Assembly: GCF_030269925.1 (NCBI RefSeq)
Contig: NC_085131.1
Location: 820,001-884,000, forward strand
DNA length: 64,000 nucleotides
Direction of reading: 5' to 3'
From: Bombyx mori
Taxonomy: Eukaryota > Arthropoda > Insecta > Lepidoptera > Bombycidae
The notes beneath the pieces are model-generated. The model was not told where the DNA came from. It saw only the letters and a list, made by a program, of their open reading frames with translations, and made no database searches. Of this stretch, positions 45,901-52,464 are shown in pieces. A program made the translations under genes and the position numbers. The stretch's first letter is position 1. The number at the start of each line of letters is the position of its first letter.

Positions 45901-46208
45901 CTTTGACGATATACTAGTTTGTGAGTTTTACTTTGTTTTTGTTTATAAAATGAACTTAAAAATTATTGAATAAAAATACTGTAGATGCTTTTCGAAAATG
46001 TGATAAAAGCGAGCTTAAAGCTCAAATTGGCTTGTGTTATCTGTAGAGAGCTAAGTGTTCAGTGACGTCTTTGCTATATAACATTTTAGCTTTTATTTAG
46101 GCTGTGCTAAAAAGTTTGATTAACCTTAGTAAATAGTTAATGTATTTACACCTCTATGGAATGTAATAATACGTGCTATTTCAGGATGGTATGTCTACTC
46201 AGAGATAA
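21841..46208 (+). CDS. AMPD: AMP deaminase, copy 1 (17 coding exons)
   Basis: Hydrolyses AMP to IMP and ammonia in the cytosol (EC 3.5.4.6), setting adenine nucleotide balance and feeding the purine nucleotide cycle. Exons: 21841-21913, 24271-24412, 29983-30148, 31544-31727, 32526-32739, 33360-33485, 34998-35091, 35542-35646, 36364-36495, 38104-38267, 39811-39934, 40812-40978, 42090-42210, 42871-43044, 44161-44271, 44976-45113, 46185-46208. They total 2259 nt, 752 residues plus stop, with every intron GT-AG and in frame. Animal AMP deaminases are roughly 750-880 residues. Zinc ligands H307 and H309 (THIHAASC), H576 with Glu579 (LRPHCGEAG), and catalytic Asp653/Asp654 ([11 protein letters not shown]) are all present. 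The N-terminal third is variable in the family; the catalytic half is AMPD2-like. Introns are full of transposons. A second copy follows in tandem at 54977. Confidence 0.92.
22118..22372 (+). repeat. Degenerate Bm1-type SINE
   Basis: GCATCTTGTGAGCCCGCACGG to AGTCTAAGCCGTAAAAAAA; an old copy. Confidence 0.75.
22540..22790 (+). mobile_element. RTE-like LINE 3' end (family E)
   Basis: + strand encodes [19 protein letters not shown] and [13 protein letters not shown], an RTE-type ORF C-terminus, then GGAGAATGATGATGATG. Related to 62938-63068 (opposite strand). Confidence 0.75.
22972..23205 (-). repeat. Bm1-type SINE, headless
   Basis: Poly-T at 22972, GTGTGGACTATCTCACGGACC, through to CGTCCTACCACCAGTAAAA; a small internal deletion. 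Confidence 0.85.
23352..23584 (+). mobile_element. Non-autonomous Helitron (Lep1-like)
   Basis: Begins TCTATACTAATATTAAAAAG and ends GGAGCGGGCCGCTAG followed by T, with the small GC-rich hairpin (GCGGGCCGC) expected just before a Helitron 3' end. Confidence 0.75.
23757..23875 (-). mobile_element. RTE/CR1-like LINE fragment (family D)
   Basis: TACTCTTGGCAGAGTAGTCG and TTCTCCATAGTTTGCGAACTG match the reversed family D copies at 34413 and 11365. Confidence 0.65.
24026..24197 (+). repeat. Bm1-type SINE with internal deletion
   Basis: ACTGGTGGTAGGACCTCTTG, then a jump from the GGTA region to ACTATACTTGAGACC: about 75 bp of the usual body is missing. Ends AAGCAATAAAAAA, about 75 bp before the exon 2 acceptor. 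Confidence 0.85.
24271..24412 (+). CDS. AMPD: AMPD copy 1 exon 2
   Basis: Acceptor TTAATTGCAG. Encodes [18 protein letters not shown] and [18 protein letters not shown], part of the variable N-terminal region. Enters in phase 1 and leaves in phase 2 at AA|GTGAGT. Compatible with both candidate first exons. Confidence 0.85.
24830..24905 (+). repeat. LINE 3' tail (family C)
   Basis: GGTGAAACTGAAAAGGCCTC, CGGGCCACCAGTAATCC, then an A-rich tail; the same tail as at 59105 and 61560. Confidence 0.6.
25000..25395 (-). mobile_element. Family B LINE 3' end, with duplicated segment
   Basis: Reversed poly-A-side sequence CCTACCTATGCTGATAGCC, then two copies of GTAGGTGAGCTCACGGGGCTC (about 25089 and 25138), then the 3' UTR and part of the ORF C-terminus (Arg-rich tail, broken). 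Confidence 0.7.
25405..25490 (-). mobile_element. CR1/Jockey-like LINE scrap
   Basis: GGTAGTAGGGATGAATTTCTA and CTCCGGCGTCATGTGGTGCG match the interior of the 7205 element (reversed); about 85 bp remain. Confidence 0.55.
26436..26704 (+). mobile_element. Degenerate Helitron-like element
   Basis: TCTATACAAATAAATAAATTTG at the left. CACGTGGATGAAGTCGCGGGC and ACAGCAAGT at the right resemble the ends of common Lepidopteran Helitrons, with CTAG mutated to CAAG. A (GTCT)n run lies inside. Confidence 0.5.
26945..27155 (+). mobile_element. CR1/Jockey-like LINE 3' end
   Basis: Encodes [19 protein letters not shown] in pieces, a 19-bp deletion removes GTAGGCAGCG, and the 3' UTR ends in GGCAATAAAAAAA. 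Confidence 0.85.
27628..27980 (-). repeat. Bm1-type SINE lacking only the tRNA-like head
   Basis: Poly-T then ATTGCTTAGATGGGTGGACG, body, and linker to CGTATTTCATTAGAAAAATT, where the sequence departs just before the head. Confidence 0.9.
28101..28375. mobile_element. MITE family H, with 4-bp target duplication
   Basis: 275 bp. Terminal inverted repeats about 30 bp: GAGTCGACTATTATCAAAGC on the left, and GATAATAGACGACTC on the right. ATAT flanks both ends. No ORF. A second copy lies at 51529-51820 with AATT on both sides. Confidence 0.8.
28728..29320 (+). pseudogene. Degenerate LINE reverse transcriptase fragment
   Basis: Encodes relics of the 7279-8457 protein: [13 protein letters not shown] near 28781, [11 protein letters not shown] near 28885, [12 protein letters not shown] near 28965, [13 protein letters not shown] near 29070, then [14 protein letters not shown] end. 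Several stops, frameshifts and deletions. The 3' UTR is missing. Confidence 0.8.
29489..29737 (+). repeat. Bm1-type SINE, headless
   Basis: ACTGGTGGTAGGACCTCTTG to CATCTAAGCAATAAATAAAA; about 245 bp before the exon 3 acceptor. Confidence 0.9.
29983..30148 (+). CDS. AMPD: AMPD copy 1 exon 3
   Basis: Acceptor TTCACACAG. Encodes [13 protein letters not shown], an Ala/Glu-rich helix, the acidic run [13 protein letters not shown] (Asp104-Asp108) and [13 protein letters not shown], the last resembling FQRVTISGEE of vertebrate AMPD2. Ends phase 0 at GGG|GTAAGT. Confidence 0.9.
30230..30652 (+). mobile_element. Jockey-clade LINE 3' end with target duplication (family B)
   Basis: Encodes the conserved ORF2 C-terminus in pieces ([20 protein letters not shown], then an Arg-rich tail and stop near 30447), then the 3' UTR and an A tail. 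AAGATTCATT flanks both sides (30220-30229 and 30653-30662), a clean target-primed insertion just 80 bp after exon 3. Confidence 0.85.
31544..31727 (+). CDS. AMPD: AMPD copy 1 exon 4
   Basis: Acceptor TTTCCCGCTCAG. Encodes [20 protein letters not shown], then [18 protein letters not shown], a helical segment conserved in AMPD2-type enzymes. Ends phase 1 at GCGG|GTGAGG. Confidence 0.93.
31954..32336 (-). repeat. Solo LTR, with 4-bp target duplication
   Basis: 383 bp with ends TGTTACG and GCAACA, flanked by CTAT on both sides. Reversed, it holds CTATAAAAGCG (TATA box). Same family as 38556 and 41587. 4-bp duplication and TG/CA ends fit a Gypsy-type LTR; internal region lost. Confidence 0.85.
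32526..32739 (+). CDS. AMPD: AMPD copy 1 exon 5
   Basis: Acceptor TTAATTTTCAG. Encodes [20 protein letters not shown], then [31 protein letters not shown] and MIADGPL, entering the conserved deaminase part. Ends phase 2 at CT|GTGAGT. Confidence 0.93.
32749..32774 (+). repeat. (ATC)n microsatellite
   Basis: Eight or so ATC units, ten bases after the exon 5 donor. A C-rich run (about 17 C) follows at 32818. Confidence 0.8.
33360..33485 (+). CDS. AMPD: AMPD copy 1 exon 6
   Basis: Encodes [20 protein letters not shown], then [16 protein letters not shown], one of the most conserved blocks in the family. Phase 2 in and out; donor ATCAG|GTTTGA. Confidence 0.95.
33540..33760 (-). mobile_element. 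LINE 3' end, low confidence
   Basis: TTTATTTATTAGGCTCACAA, a run of CACATCACAAGCTA and similar, resembling the sequence at 52150-52250. AT-rich reversed 3' end with simple-repeat tail; no ORF. Confidence 0.4.
33990..34165 (+). mobile_element. LINE 3' end (GAATTT tail)
   Basis: CGCTGAGTTTGTTTTGCCGG, AACCGGTGGTAGAGTTAAC, GAAATAAATGATTTTGAAT and a (TTTGAA)n end. This layout is typical of a Lepidopteran non-LTR element 3' terminus. Confidence 0.6.
34413..34653 (-). mobile_element. RTE/CR1-like LINE ORF C-terminus (family D)
   Basis: Reversed frame reads [15 protein letters not shown] sequence and [10 protein letters not shown]; closely related to 11365-11650. Ends abruptly at CCTGCTGGC. Confidence 0.75.
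34681..34867 (+). repeat. Bm1-type SINE, 5'-truncated
   Basis: TGCCTATTTCTGCCGTGAAGC to CAGCCATGAAAAAAAAA. Confidence 0.85.
34998..35091 (+). CDS. AMPD: AMPD copy 1 exon 7 (zinc-binding HxH)
   Basis: Acceptor TCTCGTAACAG. Encodes [20 protein letters not shown], including zinc ligands H307 and H309, and [12 protein letters not shown]. Ends phase 0 at GAG|GTAAGT. In copy 2 this exon is fused to the next one. Confidence 0.96.
35210..35370 (-). repeat. AT-rich repeat family F
   Basis: TTTTATAGAAAATCCAACTAA, AATAATTTTATTGTAAAAAA and GCG match, reversed, the region at 41262-41400. Lies in the intron that copy 2 lacks. Confidence 0.5.
35396..35472 (+). mobile_element. LINE 3' tail
   Basis: GTTGAATAAAACTTTTTTGAT with (TTTGA)n end, resembling the 3' end at 33990. 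Confidence 0.45.
35542..35646 (+). CDS. AMPD: AMPD copy 1 exon 8
   Basis: Acceptor GGTTTTCAG. Encodes [20 protein letters not shown] and [15 protein letters not shown]. Phase 0 at both ends; 35 codons. Confidence 0.95.
35800..35858 (+). repeat. Bm1 scrap
   Basis: GTTGTAGATGTCTATGGGCTC then CGCTTAACACCAGGTGGG; about 60 bp. Confidence 0.65.
36364..36495 (+). CDS. AMPD: AMPD copy 1 exon 9
   Basis: Acceptor TACTTCATCAG. Encodes [20 protein letters not shown], the family signature next to the active site, then [18 protein letters not shown]. Phase 0, 44 codons, donor AAG|GTATGC. Confidence 0.96.
36935..37000 (+). repeat. Bm1-related scrap
   Basis: GGTCTGTGGGCTCCGGTAGC and GTGAGCTCGTCTGCCGATC, then TTTAATAAAAATA. 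Confidence 0.45.
37195..37310 (-). mobile_element. Partial TGTACA-type MITE
   Basis: ACGTTAACTCAAATTAGTATG, CAGCGCCCCTAGCGGCAAACG and GAGCACACTGATAACG match the reversed element at 5873; one arm is partly deleted. Confidence 0.65.
37312..37458 (+). repeat. Family B LINE 3' UTR fragment
   Basis: CCCACTGAGTTTCTCGCCGG to GAACTCAGCTATACG. A matching tail (GCTATACGTCAAGAAGC, then A-rich) resumes at about 38035, so this copy was probably interrupted by the two elements between. Confidence 0.7.
37459..37686 (-). mobile_element. LINE ORF C-terminus (family D)
   Basis: Reversed frame reads [20 protein letters not shown], then [20 protein letters not shown]. Endonuclease-RT C-terminal signature. Confidence 0.75.
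37707..38028. mobile_element. hAT-type non-autonomous element
   Basis: 322 bp. Ends CAGCAGTCGGGGAAC and GTTCCCCGACCGCTG are inverted repeats. 8-bp flanks CCCTATTG (37699-37706) and CCCTATCG (38029-38036) differ by one base. 8-bp duplication plus CAG/CTG ends is the hAT pattern. No ORF, AT-rich interior. Confidence 0.8.
38104..38267 (+). CDS. AMPD: AMPD copy 1 exon 10
   Basis: Acceptor GTCCCTGCCCAG. Encodes [20 protein letters not shown], then [10 protein letters not shown] and [12 protein letters not shown]. Ends phase 2 at TA|GTAAGT. High GC at third positions against AT-rich introns. Confidence 0.96.
38317..38555. mobile_element. MITE family J with ~38-bp inverted repeats
   Basis: Left arm ATATCGACGCTTGAAAGGCA and onward GTGACTAAGCGACAAT; right arm ATTGTCGCTTAGTCAC through TTTCAAGCGTCGATAT. 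About 239 bp, no ORF. A solo LTR sits directly on the right end. Confidence 0.75.
38556..38938 (-). repeat. Solo LTR inserted at the end of a MITE
   Basis: 383 bp, ends TGTTACG and CGTAACA, flanked by ATAT on both sides (38552-38555, 38939-38942). Same family and orientation as 31954-32336. Confidence 0.88.
38945..39315 (+). repeat. Bm1-type SINE carrying a ~130 bp insert
   Basis: Bm1 blocks CTCTTGTGAGTCCGCACGGG and TGTCTCAAGGTGGGTGGC are separated at about 39053-39183 by foreign sequence holding TGTAGCGGGCTTAGTTTAG, ACAATAAACTGG and a TATATAATA box. Confidence 0.75.
39668..39735 (+). mobile_element. CR1/Jockey-like LINE scrap
   Basis: TAGGCAGCAGCTTGCCTGTC and GTGGTCCATGGGCGATCAC match the 3' UTR of the 7205 family; about 75 bp before the exon 11 acceptor. 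Confidence 0.6.
39811..39934 (+). CDS. AMPD: AMPD copy 1 exon 11
   Basis: Acceptor GGTTTGTTACAG. Encodes [20 protein letters not shown], then [20 protein letters not shown]. Phase 2 to 0; donor ACA|GTAAGA, followed at once by a SINE poly-T tract. Confidence 0.95.
39941..40069 (-). repeat. Bm1-type SINE, 3' part, at a splice donor
   Basis: Poly-T starts six bases into intron 11, then ATTGCTTGATGTGTGGACG to AAGGTCTCAAGTATAGTT. 5'-truncated copy in antisense orientation to the gene. Confidence 0.85.
40282..40440 (+). mobile_element. MITE family G, partial
   Basis: TTTTATTTGGTATCAGCATC and AGTTCGATGTTTTTAATTG match 54630-54840; the outer left end is lost and the right end (CATGTCGCTTA) is altered. 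Confidence 0.6.
40812..40978 (+). CDS. AMPD: AMPD copy 1 exon 12
   Basis: Acceptor CCGCGTTCCAG. Encodes [19 protein letters not shown], then [18 protein letters not shown], strongly conserved. Ends phase 2 at AA|GTAAGT. Confidence 0.96.
41159..41286. repeat. Inverted pair of family F ends
   Basis: ATTTTATTGTAAAAAAAGCG with TGGGGTGC on the left; GCACCCCACGCTTTTTTACA with ATAAAAT on the right. A near-perfect 27-bp stem with a loop of about 75 bp. Confidence 0.7.
41587..41962 (+). repeat. Solo LTR in gene orientation
   Basis: 376 bp, TGTTACGCCGG to GTGCGTAACA, flanked by TTCT on both sides (41583-41586, 41963-41966). Contains GGCTATAAAAGCG at about 41757 and an initiator-like TCAGTTAG some 25 bp on, so it could supply a promoter in intron 12. 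Confidence 0.88.
42090..42210 (+). CDS. AMPD: AMPD copy 1 exon 13 (zinc ligand His and catalytic Glu)
   Basis: Acceptor ACACTCCCAG. Encodes [17 protein letters not shown] with H576 and E579, then [15 protein letters not shown]. Phase 2 to 0; donor AAG|GTAACT. Confidence 0.96.
42392..42832 (-). repeat. Full-length Bm1-type SINE ending near a splice acceptor
   Basis: Poly-T, body, linker and tRNA-like head (CCCGCCTGCGGGGTTCGAAC, reversed B-box). It ends about 38 bp before exon 14, so the remaining intron end is only GTCTGGTTATATTTACACGG and a few more bases. Confidence 0.9.
42871..43044 (+). CDS. AMPD: AMPD copy 1 exon 14 (catalytic Asp pair)
   Basis: Acceptor CCTATCGCCAG. Encodes [32 protein letters not shown] and [13 protein letters not shown], with D653 and D654. 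Phase 0, 58 codons; donor AAG|GTATCA. Confidence 0.96.
43586..44095 (+). pseudogene. CR1/Jockey-like LINE fragment with RT C-terminal relics
   Basis: Encodes [20 protein letters not shown], then [19 protein letters not shown] and [12 protein letters not shown] with frameshifts; 3' UTR ends CGGCAATAAAAAAA. Confidence 0.85.
44161..44271 (+). CDS. AMPD: AMPD copy 1 exon 15
   Basis: Acceptor GCGCATGTGCAG. Encodes [37 protein letters not shown]. Phase 0, 37 codons; donor GAG|GTACAA. Confidence 0.96.
44477..44723 (-). repeat. Bm1-type SINE, headless
   Basis: TTTTTTTATTGCTTAGATGGG to AGGTCCTACCACCAGTTACG. Confidence 0.9.
44976..45113 (+). CDS. AMPD: AMPD copy 1 exon 16
   Basis: Acceptor ACAATTACAG. 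Encodes [34 protein letters not shown] and LDELTNIFK. Donor AAG|GTACAG, phase 0. If unspliced, the frame runs on for 15 codons to TAG at 45159-45161. Confidence 0.93.
45165..46184. other. Intron 16, no feature seen
   Basis: AT-rich with a CT-rich start; no repeat of the families above was recognised. Confidence 0.4.
46185..46208 (+). CDS. AMPD: AMPD copy 1 candidate last exon
   Basis: After acceptor TGCTATTTCAG the phase-0 frame reads DGMSTQR and TAA at 46206-46208. It brings the whole coding length to a multiple of three. Very short, so evidence is splice site, phase and a nearby AATAAA only. Confidence 0.45.
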   Translation, partial: DGMSTQR

Positions 46209-46266
46209 ACTACACCCACGTTCAAGACAGTGGTTGCTACTAAATATATAATATACTTTATTAACA

Positions 46267-46272
46267 AATAAA
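46267..46272 (+). terminator. Polyadenylation signal AATAAA
   Basis: Lies about 60 nt after the stop at 46208. AATAAA is frequent in AT-rich DNA; position is the main support. Confidence 0.4.
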
Positions 46273-46279
46273 TGGATTG

Positions 46280-49200
46280 TAATTTAAAATTTAGCCCCAA
46301 TACCGTGTATTTAGGTTAAGATCCATTGTGATAAATGAAAAACGAAAGATTGAAAGTGCCATTTCGTTGTTAATGCTGAGTCTCTTTGATATAATGAACT
46401 TGTAGATTCACATACCCATAACGTTTATTGAACGGTTCAGTGAAAGCTTTTATACTTTTACATATTGATGATTGAATCTAATTATTAACAGTTTCAACGC
46501 ATTCCCTTGTTGTTGTGGAGCCAAGCGCTTTACAAGTAACAACCTGATGAACTTACCATTTCAATCATGAACTAATTTATACAAACGTGAATCATGCGAT
46601 AAAATTATAATGTAATATATTTAATAAAAAAGGGAATATTAAAAATGTAATCATGATTTATCTAAATACATATATTTATTTGAAATCGTCAAGTTATTTG
46701 ATGGCGTAAAATTGGCACTATCAACCTACATTTTTATACGTCTATTGGCTTTATAATAATATAAGATTCCTAAATATTATCAAGATTAATTTCCATATAC
46801 ACGAATTAAGGTAAATTGATTTTATATTGCTTTAGCTCTGTTGAGAATTTTTTTTTTAATGGAGTAAATACATACGTATGTATTTGTGTCGTGTGTGAAT
46901 GAAAAACAATACTAGGCTCGCTACATGGATGTTATTCTTGTACTCGCACAGAAGATATTTCATTATGAAACTTTCAGTTCAAGATAAGGCACCCATGACA
47001 GTTCTGTTTTCGTGAAATTGATACGTACGTGACGTGCAGTGTGTTCACGAATGATCCCGATTGAGAATTTGTCAGTAAGAAATTTGCTGTTAAATGGCAG
47101 GAACGATTTGCCCGTGTAACCTAACTAATAGATAAATAATTACAATAAGTAATCCTCATATTATCCATACGTAAAGAAGTATAACATCTATCGCGTTGCT
47201 TAGTGTATTTGATTGATTAATAAATTAACGCTGTTTTTAATTTTACTCATCCTCACATTTTGCTATTAGAATCAGACCTATTGAAATCTGTAGGCGGTAC
47301 AAACCAACTATATACATTACATAGGTAAGGTACAGTAACAGGGATTCATGTCATATTCCCTCATACTTCCCATAAATTTGTGCAAAATTGAACCACGTGC
47401 AACCTGATCGAATTGTTAGGAAAGATTTAAGTATAGATGCTGACTAGTTCTGTTATTACGATACAAACTATGGAAACTAGAGATAGCCAGGGTTGCAAAT
47501 GAAAATGCAACGGACTGGTAAGAAGATATTGCAGTACCGTAATATTTTACTAGCGCCAATAAACCCTTTCAAAATTTGTAAATTGAAGAGGAAATAGTAT
47601 CGTAGGATGCCGTTTTCTAATTATTGTTTTTCTTGCTTTACCAATTTCTCATTTTTCAATAGAAAAATCTTGACATCTTCCTGATAGCCTTAGATAGCAG
47701 TAAATTATCTTGTTTCGATTTCCACCCTGTAAAATATGAATTAATATGTTTTACCCTCATCCCTTTGTGTCTACCCTCTAAATGTTGAGAGATGTAGCCT
47801 CCTAACTATAAGCTAGTTTGTATCGTCCTTAACGATCGTGGTCTCCTCCTAACACAGTCGTAGTGTAAATATTCACATCTATTAGTAATTCTGCATTCTG
47901 CCCTTGCGCATTTATTGTCTTTTTCGCTAATGTCTGAAGTGAAACTTTGGCGAAAGAGACAAAATGCGGTCCAATAGTTCCGGGGTACCACGTTCGATAA
48001 GGCCATATGTGTCTACTATTGTGTATTGCTTGATTGTGATTTTGTTAACGTGTACGTCAGTTTGGCGGGTGTAATGTGTGTGATCGGGAGTTGCTTACTG
48101 TTATTTTGTTTTGAAATAAAACTGTATGCAAAATGAAAGGGCCTTAAAGTCGGTTATTGTCGGTGTATCTATGTCGATTAACTTGACATATTATTACACG
48201 GGTATGTATATGTGAGATTATAGGGCTAAAAGTAGTGGATTTTAACTTTGACACCAAAACCTACTATTTAAAAAAAAAAACTTATCACATTGACAACCGA
48301 TAATTGACATTGACATTCATATTCTTTTAAAGCAAACCTAGTGTGCCAGTGTGAACTGACTAAAACTGTACAAATAAGATGTAAATACCGATCTTTCCAC
48401 ATGTATAATATTGATTCTAGTACCAAAACATTTGCGCGATCAAAGTTGCTGCAGTCTTTATTACCTAAGAACATTCCCCGTGAAACTCTTAACGTTCGGA
48501 CCTAAGCTTCGCATCACTAAAGGACCAGTTAACAATAATCATTTGCATCCGCGTCATTACAAATGGTCCACAGATTACACTCGTCATTCCGGCTAAACAT
48601 AACTACTCTGTCGTCCTTAATATTGAAAATTTTCAAATATTAAAGGTAAAAAAAGCAGAATTTTGCTTTGTATTCGTATAACTCGTGTTCAATATAGAAG
48701 CAAATACCATACTCCGCGCATATGACTTTAATTCATATAAAAGAAAATAACAGAGCCAATATAATGACACTGTTAACAATCTGGACGCCGATTTGCCTTT
48801 GGGTTTCAAGCTCATCCATCAGATAGTTTAATCTGAGTAAAGAGTACCTCCATTGTAAATTATTTAACCTTCAATATTTGGATAATTTCAATTATTTAGT
48901 ACTTAAGTTGTCATTGTTGACGCTACACTACATACATAATAAAACTGTCGCAAAACAGTTTGTTTGTTTATGATAATTTTTTAATCTTTAATAATCATGT
49001 TTATCTTATTGTTGGGAATAAAATTCGTATAATCGATTTGTTTTCATTCTTTATTAAAACTCTATGCATCTTGTTTAAATTCGAGTATAATTTGTTCGGT
49101 ATGAAATTTGTCTTAATTATACTTGCAAGTCTGGAGCAAGACCACATTTAGCCTTTTTTCTGAAACAGTCAACCTAAAATTCGTTTCCAATATTATTTTG

Positions 49201-49360
49201 CTTAGTTAGATCGAGACTATAAAAATAAATTAGGGAAGTTAAGTCAGTATTAATTACAGAGAGTTGACCACACATACTACAGGCTATTGACCACATTACT
49301 ACACAATCTAATAACTATTCTTTATTTTCCTTAAATTTTCTGAGTAAAACTTAGGAATCT
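46280..49360. other. No gene seen
   Basis: About 3 kb of AT-rich DNA between the two AMP deaminase genes, or within an intron if the 52465 exon is used. No repeat of the listed families and no frame with coding character. Confidence 0.5.
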
Positions 49361-49361
49361 A

Positions 49362-49482
49362 TATATTTTTATTATTGCCCATGTAGGGAGACGAGCATAC
49401 GGCCTACCTGATTGTGAGTGTTTACCGTCACCCATAGACCTCAGCAATGCCCGGGCAGAGCCAAGCTGCTGTCTACCGTTGT
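49362..49482 (-). mobile_element. CR1/Jockey-like LINE 3' end
   Basis: ATTGCCCATGTAGGGAGACGA and GCAATGCCCGGGCAGAGCC; about 120 bp, reversed. Confidence 0.75.
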
Positions 49483-50488
49483 CTATATATCAAATGTCAG
49501 TCTCTCGACTATATTACAATCTTAGAATATATTAGGTAGACAATTTGATGAATTTGAGATTTATATTTTTTTAAAACAAATTCGCCTTCTTCTAAAAGTG
49601 TAAATCCTATATTTTTAAATTGAGTAATTCTTTTACATATTTTGTATTCACGACGTGTTTTGTTGACTCAGCTACATCGATGTGACGCATCGTTCTTCTT
49701 CTAAGGTACCGTGTGCTCTGTGGTCATACAAAGTTAATGTTTCGCTAACATTTTATTTAATTACCCTATACATTTCATTATGACGAGATGTAGAATGTTT
49801 TTTGTGCTAATACTTTAACGAGATATATTGTTCTAATATTTAAACGAAATGTCATTCCAAAGATTAATAGAACGGAGGATTATCATGTGGCTGCGAATTC
49901 AATCTCTTTTCTCAACATGGTCAGTTTACGTTGTAAAAGTCGATAGAAGAATAAACTGTGTAGACTAGGGTGGTACCGATTTCTTTGTCGCTTTTTTCCA
50001 TTGTATTACCTACTTGGGGTTGACAAAAAACTAAATAAAATATATATATATATAAGCATGCTAAAAATAGCATTTAGTTAATTTGACCCAATTGTAATTG
50101 TAATAAACTCTTCCTGGTCTGATAGAAAAAAGGCTTTGAACGTTATGTCTAAAATGTTTTGTTTTTGTCTTAGTGAATTTGGTCAGGATATTAAATAAAA
50201 AAAACTCGTACTCCCGGGATACCCAGCTGGGTCAGAACCAGCGTTCGTTTCTGTTACTTGCTAAAAACCACAAACCGTTCCACGACGTATCTAGACGTAT
50301 GCTCACCCATCGCCGTCTCTAATAGTGTTCGGATATGCTAGAGAGGTAAGTCGGAACTGTTGCCAACGATAGAAACAGGGGTAGGACTCGTGATTCACGA
50401 CACGATAAGATAAGAATCATAATCAAAAAATTATGATCACTAAGTATTTCGCATATGTATTTTACGAGTATCGAGGGGCGAAAGCCTT

Positions 50489-50757
50489 TTTTTATATTGC
50501 TTAGTTGGGTGGACGAGCTCACAGCCCACCTGTTGTGAAGTGGTTACTGGAGCCCATAGACATCTGAAATGTAAACGCCGCCACCCACCTTGAAATATGA
50601 GTTCTAAGATCTCAGTTCAGTGAGTTCCAGTTCTAATACATAGTTACAACGACTGCCCCACCCTTCAAACCGAAACGCTTTACTGCTTCACGGCAGAAAT
50701 AGGCGTGGTGGTGGTACCTACCCGTGCGGACTCACAAGAGGTCCTGCCACCAGTAAT
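50489..50757 (-). repeat. Bm1-type SINE, headless, with a small internal duplication
   Basis: TTTTTTTATATTGCTTAGTTG to GAGGTCCTGCCACCAGTAAT; 25 extra bp near 50613-50640 (CAGTGAGTTCCAGTTCTAAT). Confidence 0.88.
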
Positions 50758-50949
50758 TTGGTTTAAGCACCGTTTTTTCAACTTAACAGAGCAATTTAAA
50801 CTTTAAAATTTGGAAAAAATATTATAATCTTGAATCACAGACAAATGTTGCGTATTTATGTGAAATATCGCATAAACCAAATTGCCTTTTATCCCTCAAT
50901 ATGATGTACGGGGTCATACCATACAGTATTTAGTGAACATCAAGCTTAG

Positions 50950-50951
<2 letters not shown>

Positions 50952-50997
<46 letters not shown>
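50952..50997 (+). repeat. (TAA)n microsatellite
   Basis: About 15 units, uninterrupted, next to TATTTATTCAAGCC; probably the tail of a reversed LINE 3' end that continues to about 51160. Confidence 0.9.
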
Positions 50998-50998
<1 letters not shown>

Positions 50999-51528
50999 TT
51001 TATTCAAGCCTCTTAAAATGCAAACACGTACAAGAATTCTTAACACTAGTATAATAATATACATGGCTTTTTTATGAGGTATACAATAACAAAATTCCCT
51101 GACTTTTATGCTAGGAAAACCTGTGTTACAAAAGTCAGATTGGAAGACCCGTATTAAGTACTAATTATAAAAAAAGCCAACGGTATATTACTTACTACCG
51201 ACCAAGTAATTTGTTTCTGGGCGAGGGTATCAAGGTAAGTATTAAAACTTGATAACTTTTACTATTATGTAGGTACTTCGAAAAAAAATACTTGTGGGAG
51301 TTTTGCTTTTGTCTGTTGGTGTGTTTAAATGTGGGAGTGATAAAACTTAAGCACAATATTACATTCGTATAGTTTAGCGTGCTATTAATTTTATTCTTTT
51401 AACTTTAATTATTTAATTTCATATTTAAATTTATTTTTGTTTATGGCAAACAAACTAAAAACATTACAAAAATATTAAATACATTATTGGTAACTATTTT
51501 GAAGCCAATTTTTGATTATCGATAAATT

Positions 51529-51820
51529 GAGTCGACTATTATCAAAGGCGGCAATCTGACTTTTGGACAATGATTGGTAAATCAGAAAAACGAATTATTG
51601 ACTTTGTATTCCATTGGCAGTCACAAAACTCTTCGGAACGAGATCTTAGATAAATAACAGGTTAACTATTTTAACCTATAACCTATAACCTTTATTTAAT
51701 GCAGGTTTTGAACCGTATTCTTTGAAGGAGACGATTATATTCAAATAAATCTGTATTGACATATCAATAATTTTTTTTTGTCCAAATGCACAGATTGCCG
51801 CCTTTGATAATAGACGACTC
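51529..51820. mobile_element. MITE family H, second copy
   Basis: 292 bp, nearly identical to 28101-28375, with the same terminal repeats (GAGTCGACTATTATCAAAGG) and AATT on both sides. It has extra CTATAACCTATAACC units in the middle. Confidence 0.8.
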
Positions 51821-52464
51821 AATTGTTGGTCTATAAATTCCAATTTCTCTATACTTTTTGTTTATTTTCAAATATTCTTAAATTTGAACACGAATTTGAT
51901 ACTCTCTTGCATTGTAATAAGACTAATAATCGTGAGTATTTTGCCACTGTTTTATTGTTTTGTTTTTATAACCTGTCTCTGATTACTATACTATATATAC
52001 TACAATATAATAAAAGTGGTTTTTTTTCATCACAAAATGTCAAAAGAAATGAAAGCAATTAATTCAATTTTACGTTACGTAATAAGAAAAATGATAGACA
52101 ACTCTAAAGAACCGTCGTCCAGTACCCACTTACTAGTTCATATAATCATGTTTGCATTTATTTATCAGGCACACAACACACATCAAAAGCTAGTACACCT
52201 GTTTTAGCACACAGCTAAAAGACAAAAAAACAAGTAAAAAAAATAATATGGCCCTTAAAAAAAGATTAAACATTAATAAATAGAACAAAAGACCTTTTGG
52301 CTTCATAAAGATAACATAAAGATTGAAGAAAGAAGATAACATAAAATGCTCCGTAAATTTTGACATATTCTTTAATTAACACTGAATGCAGACAATAACG
52401 TTAAAGAATTGAACAGATACTAAATAAGGTTTTGACTAATTATCAGCATGGTTCGCGTTTACAG

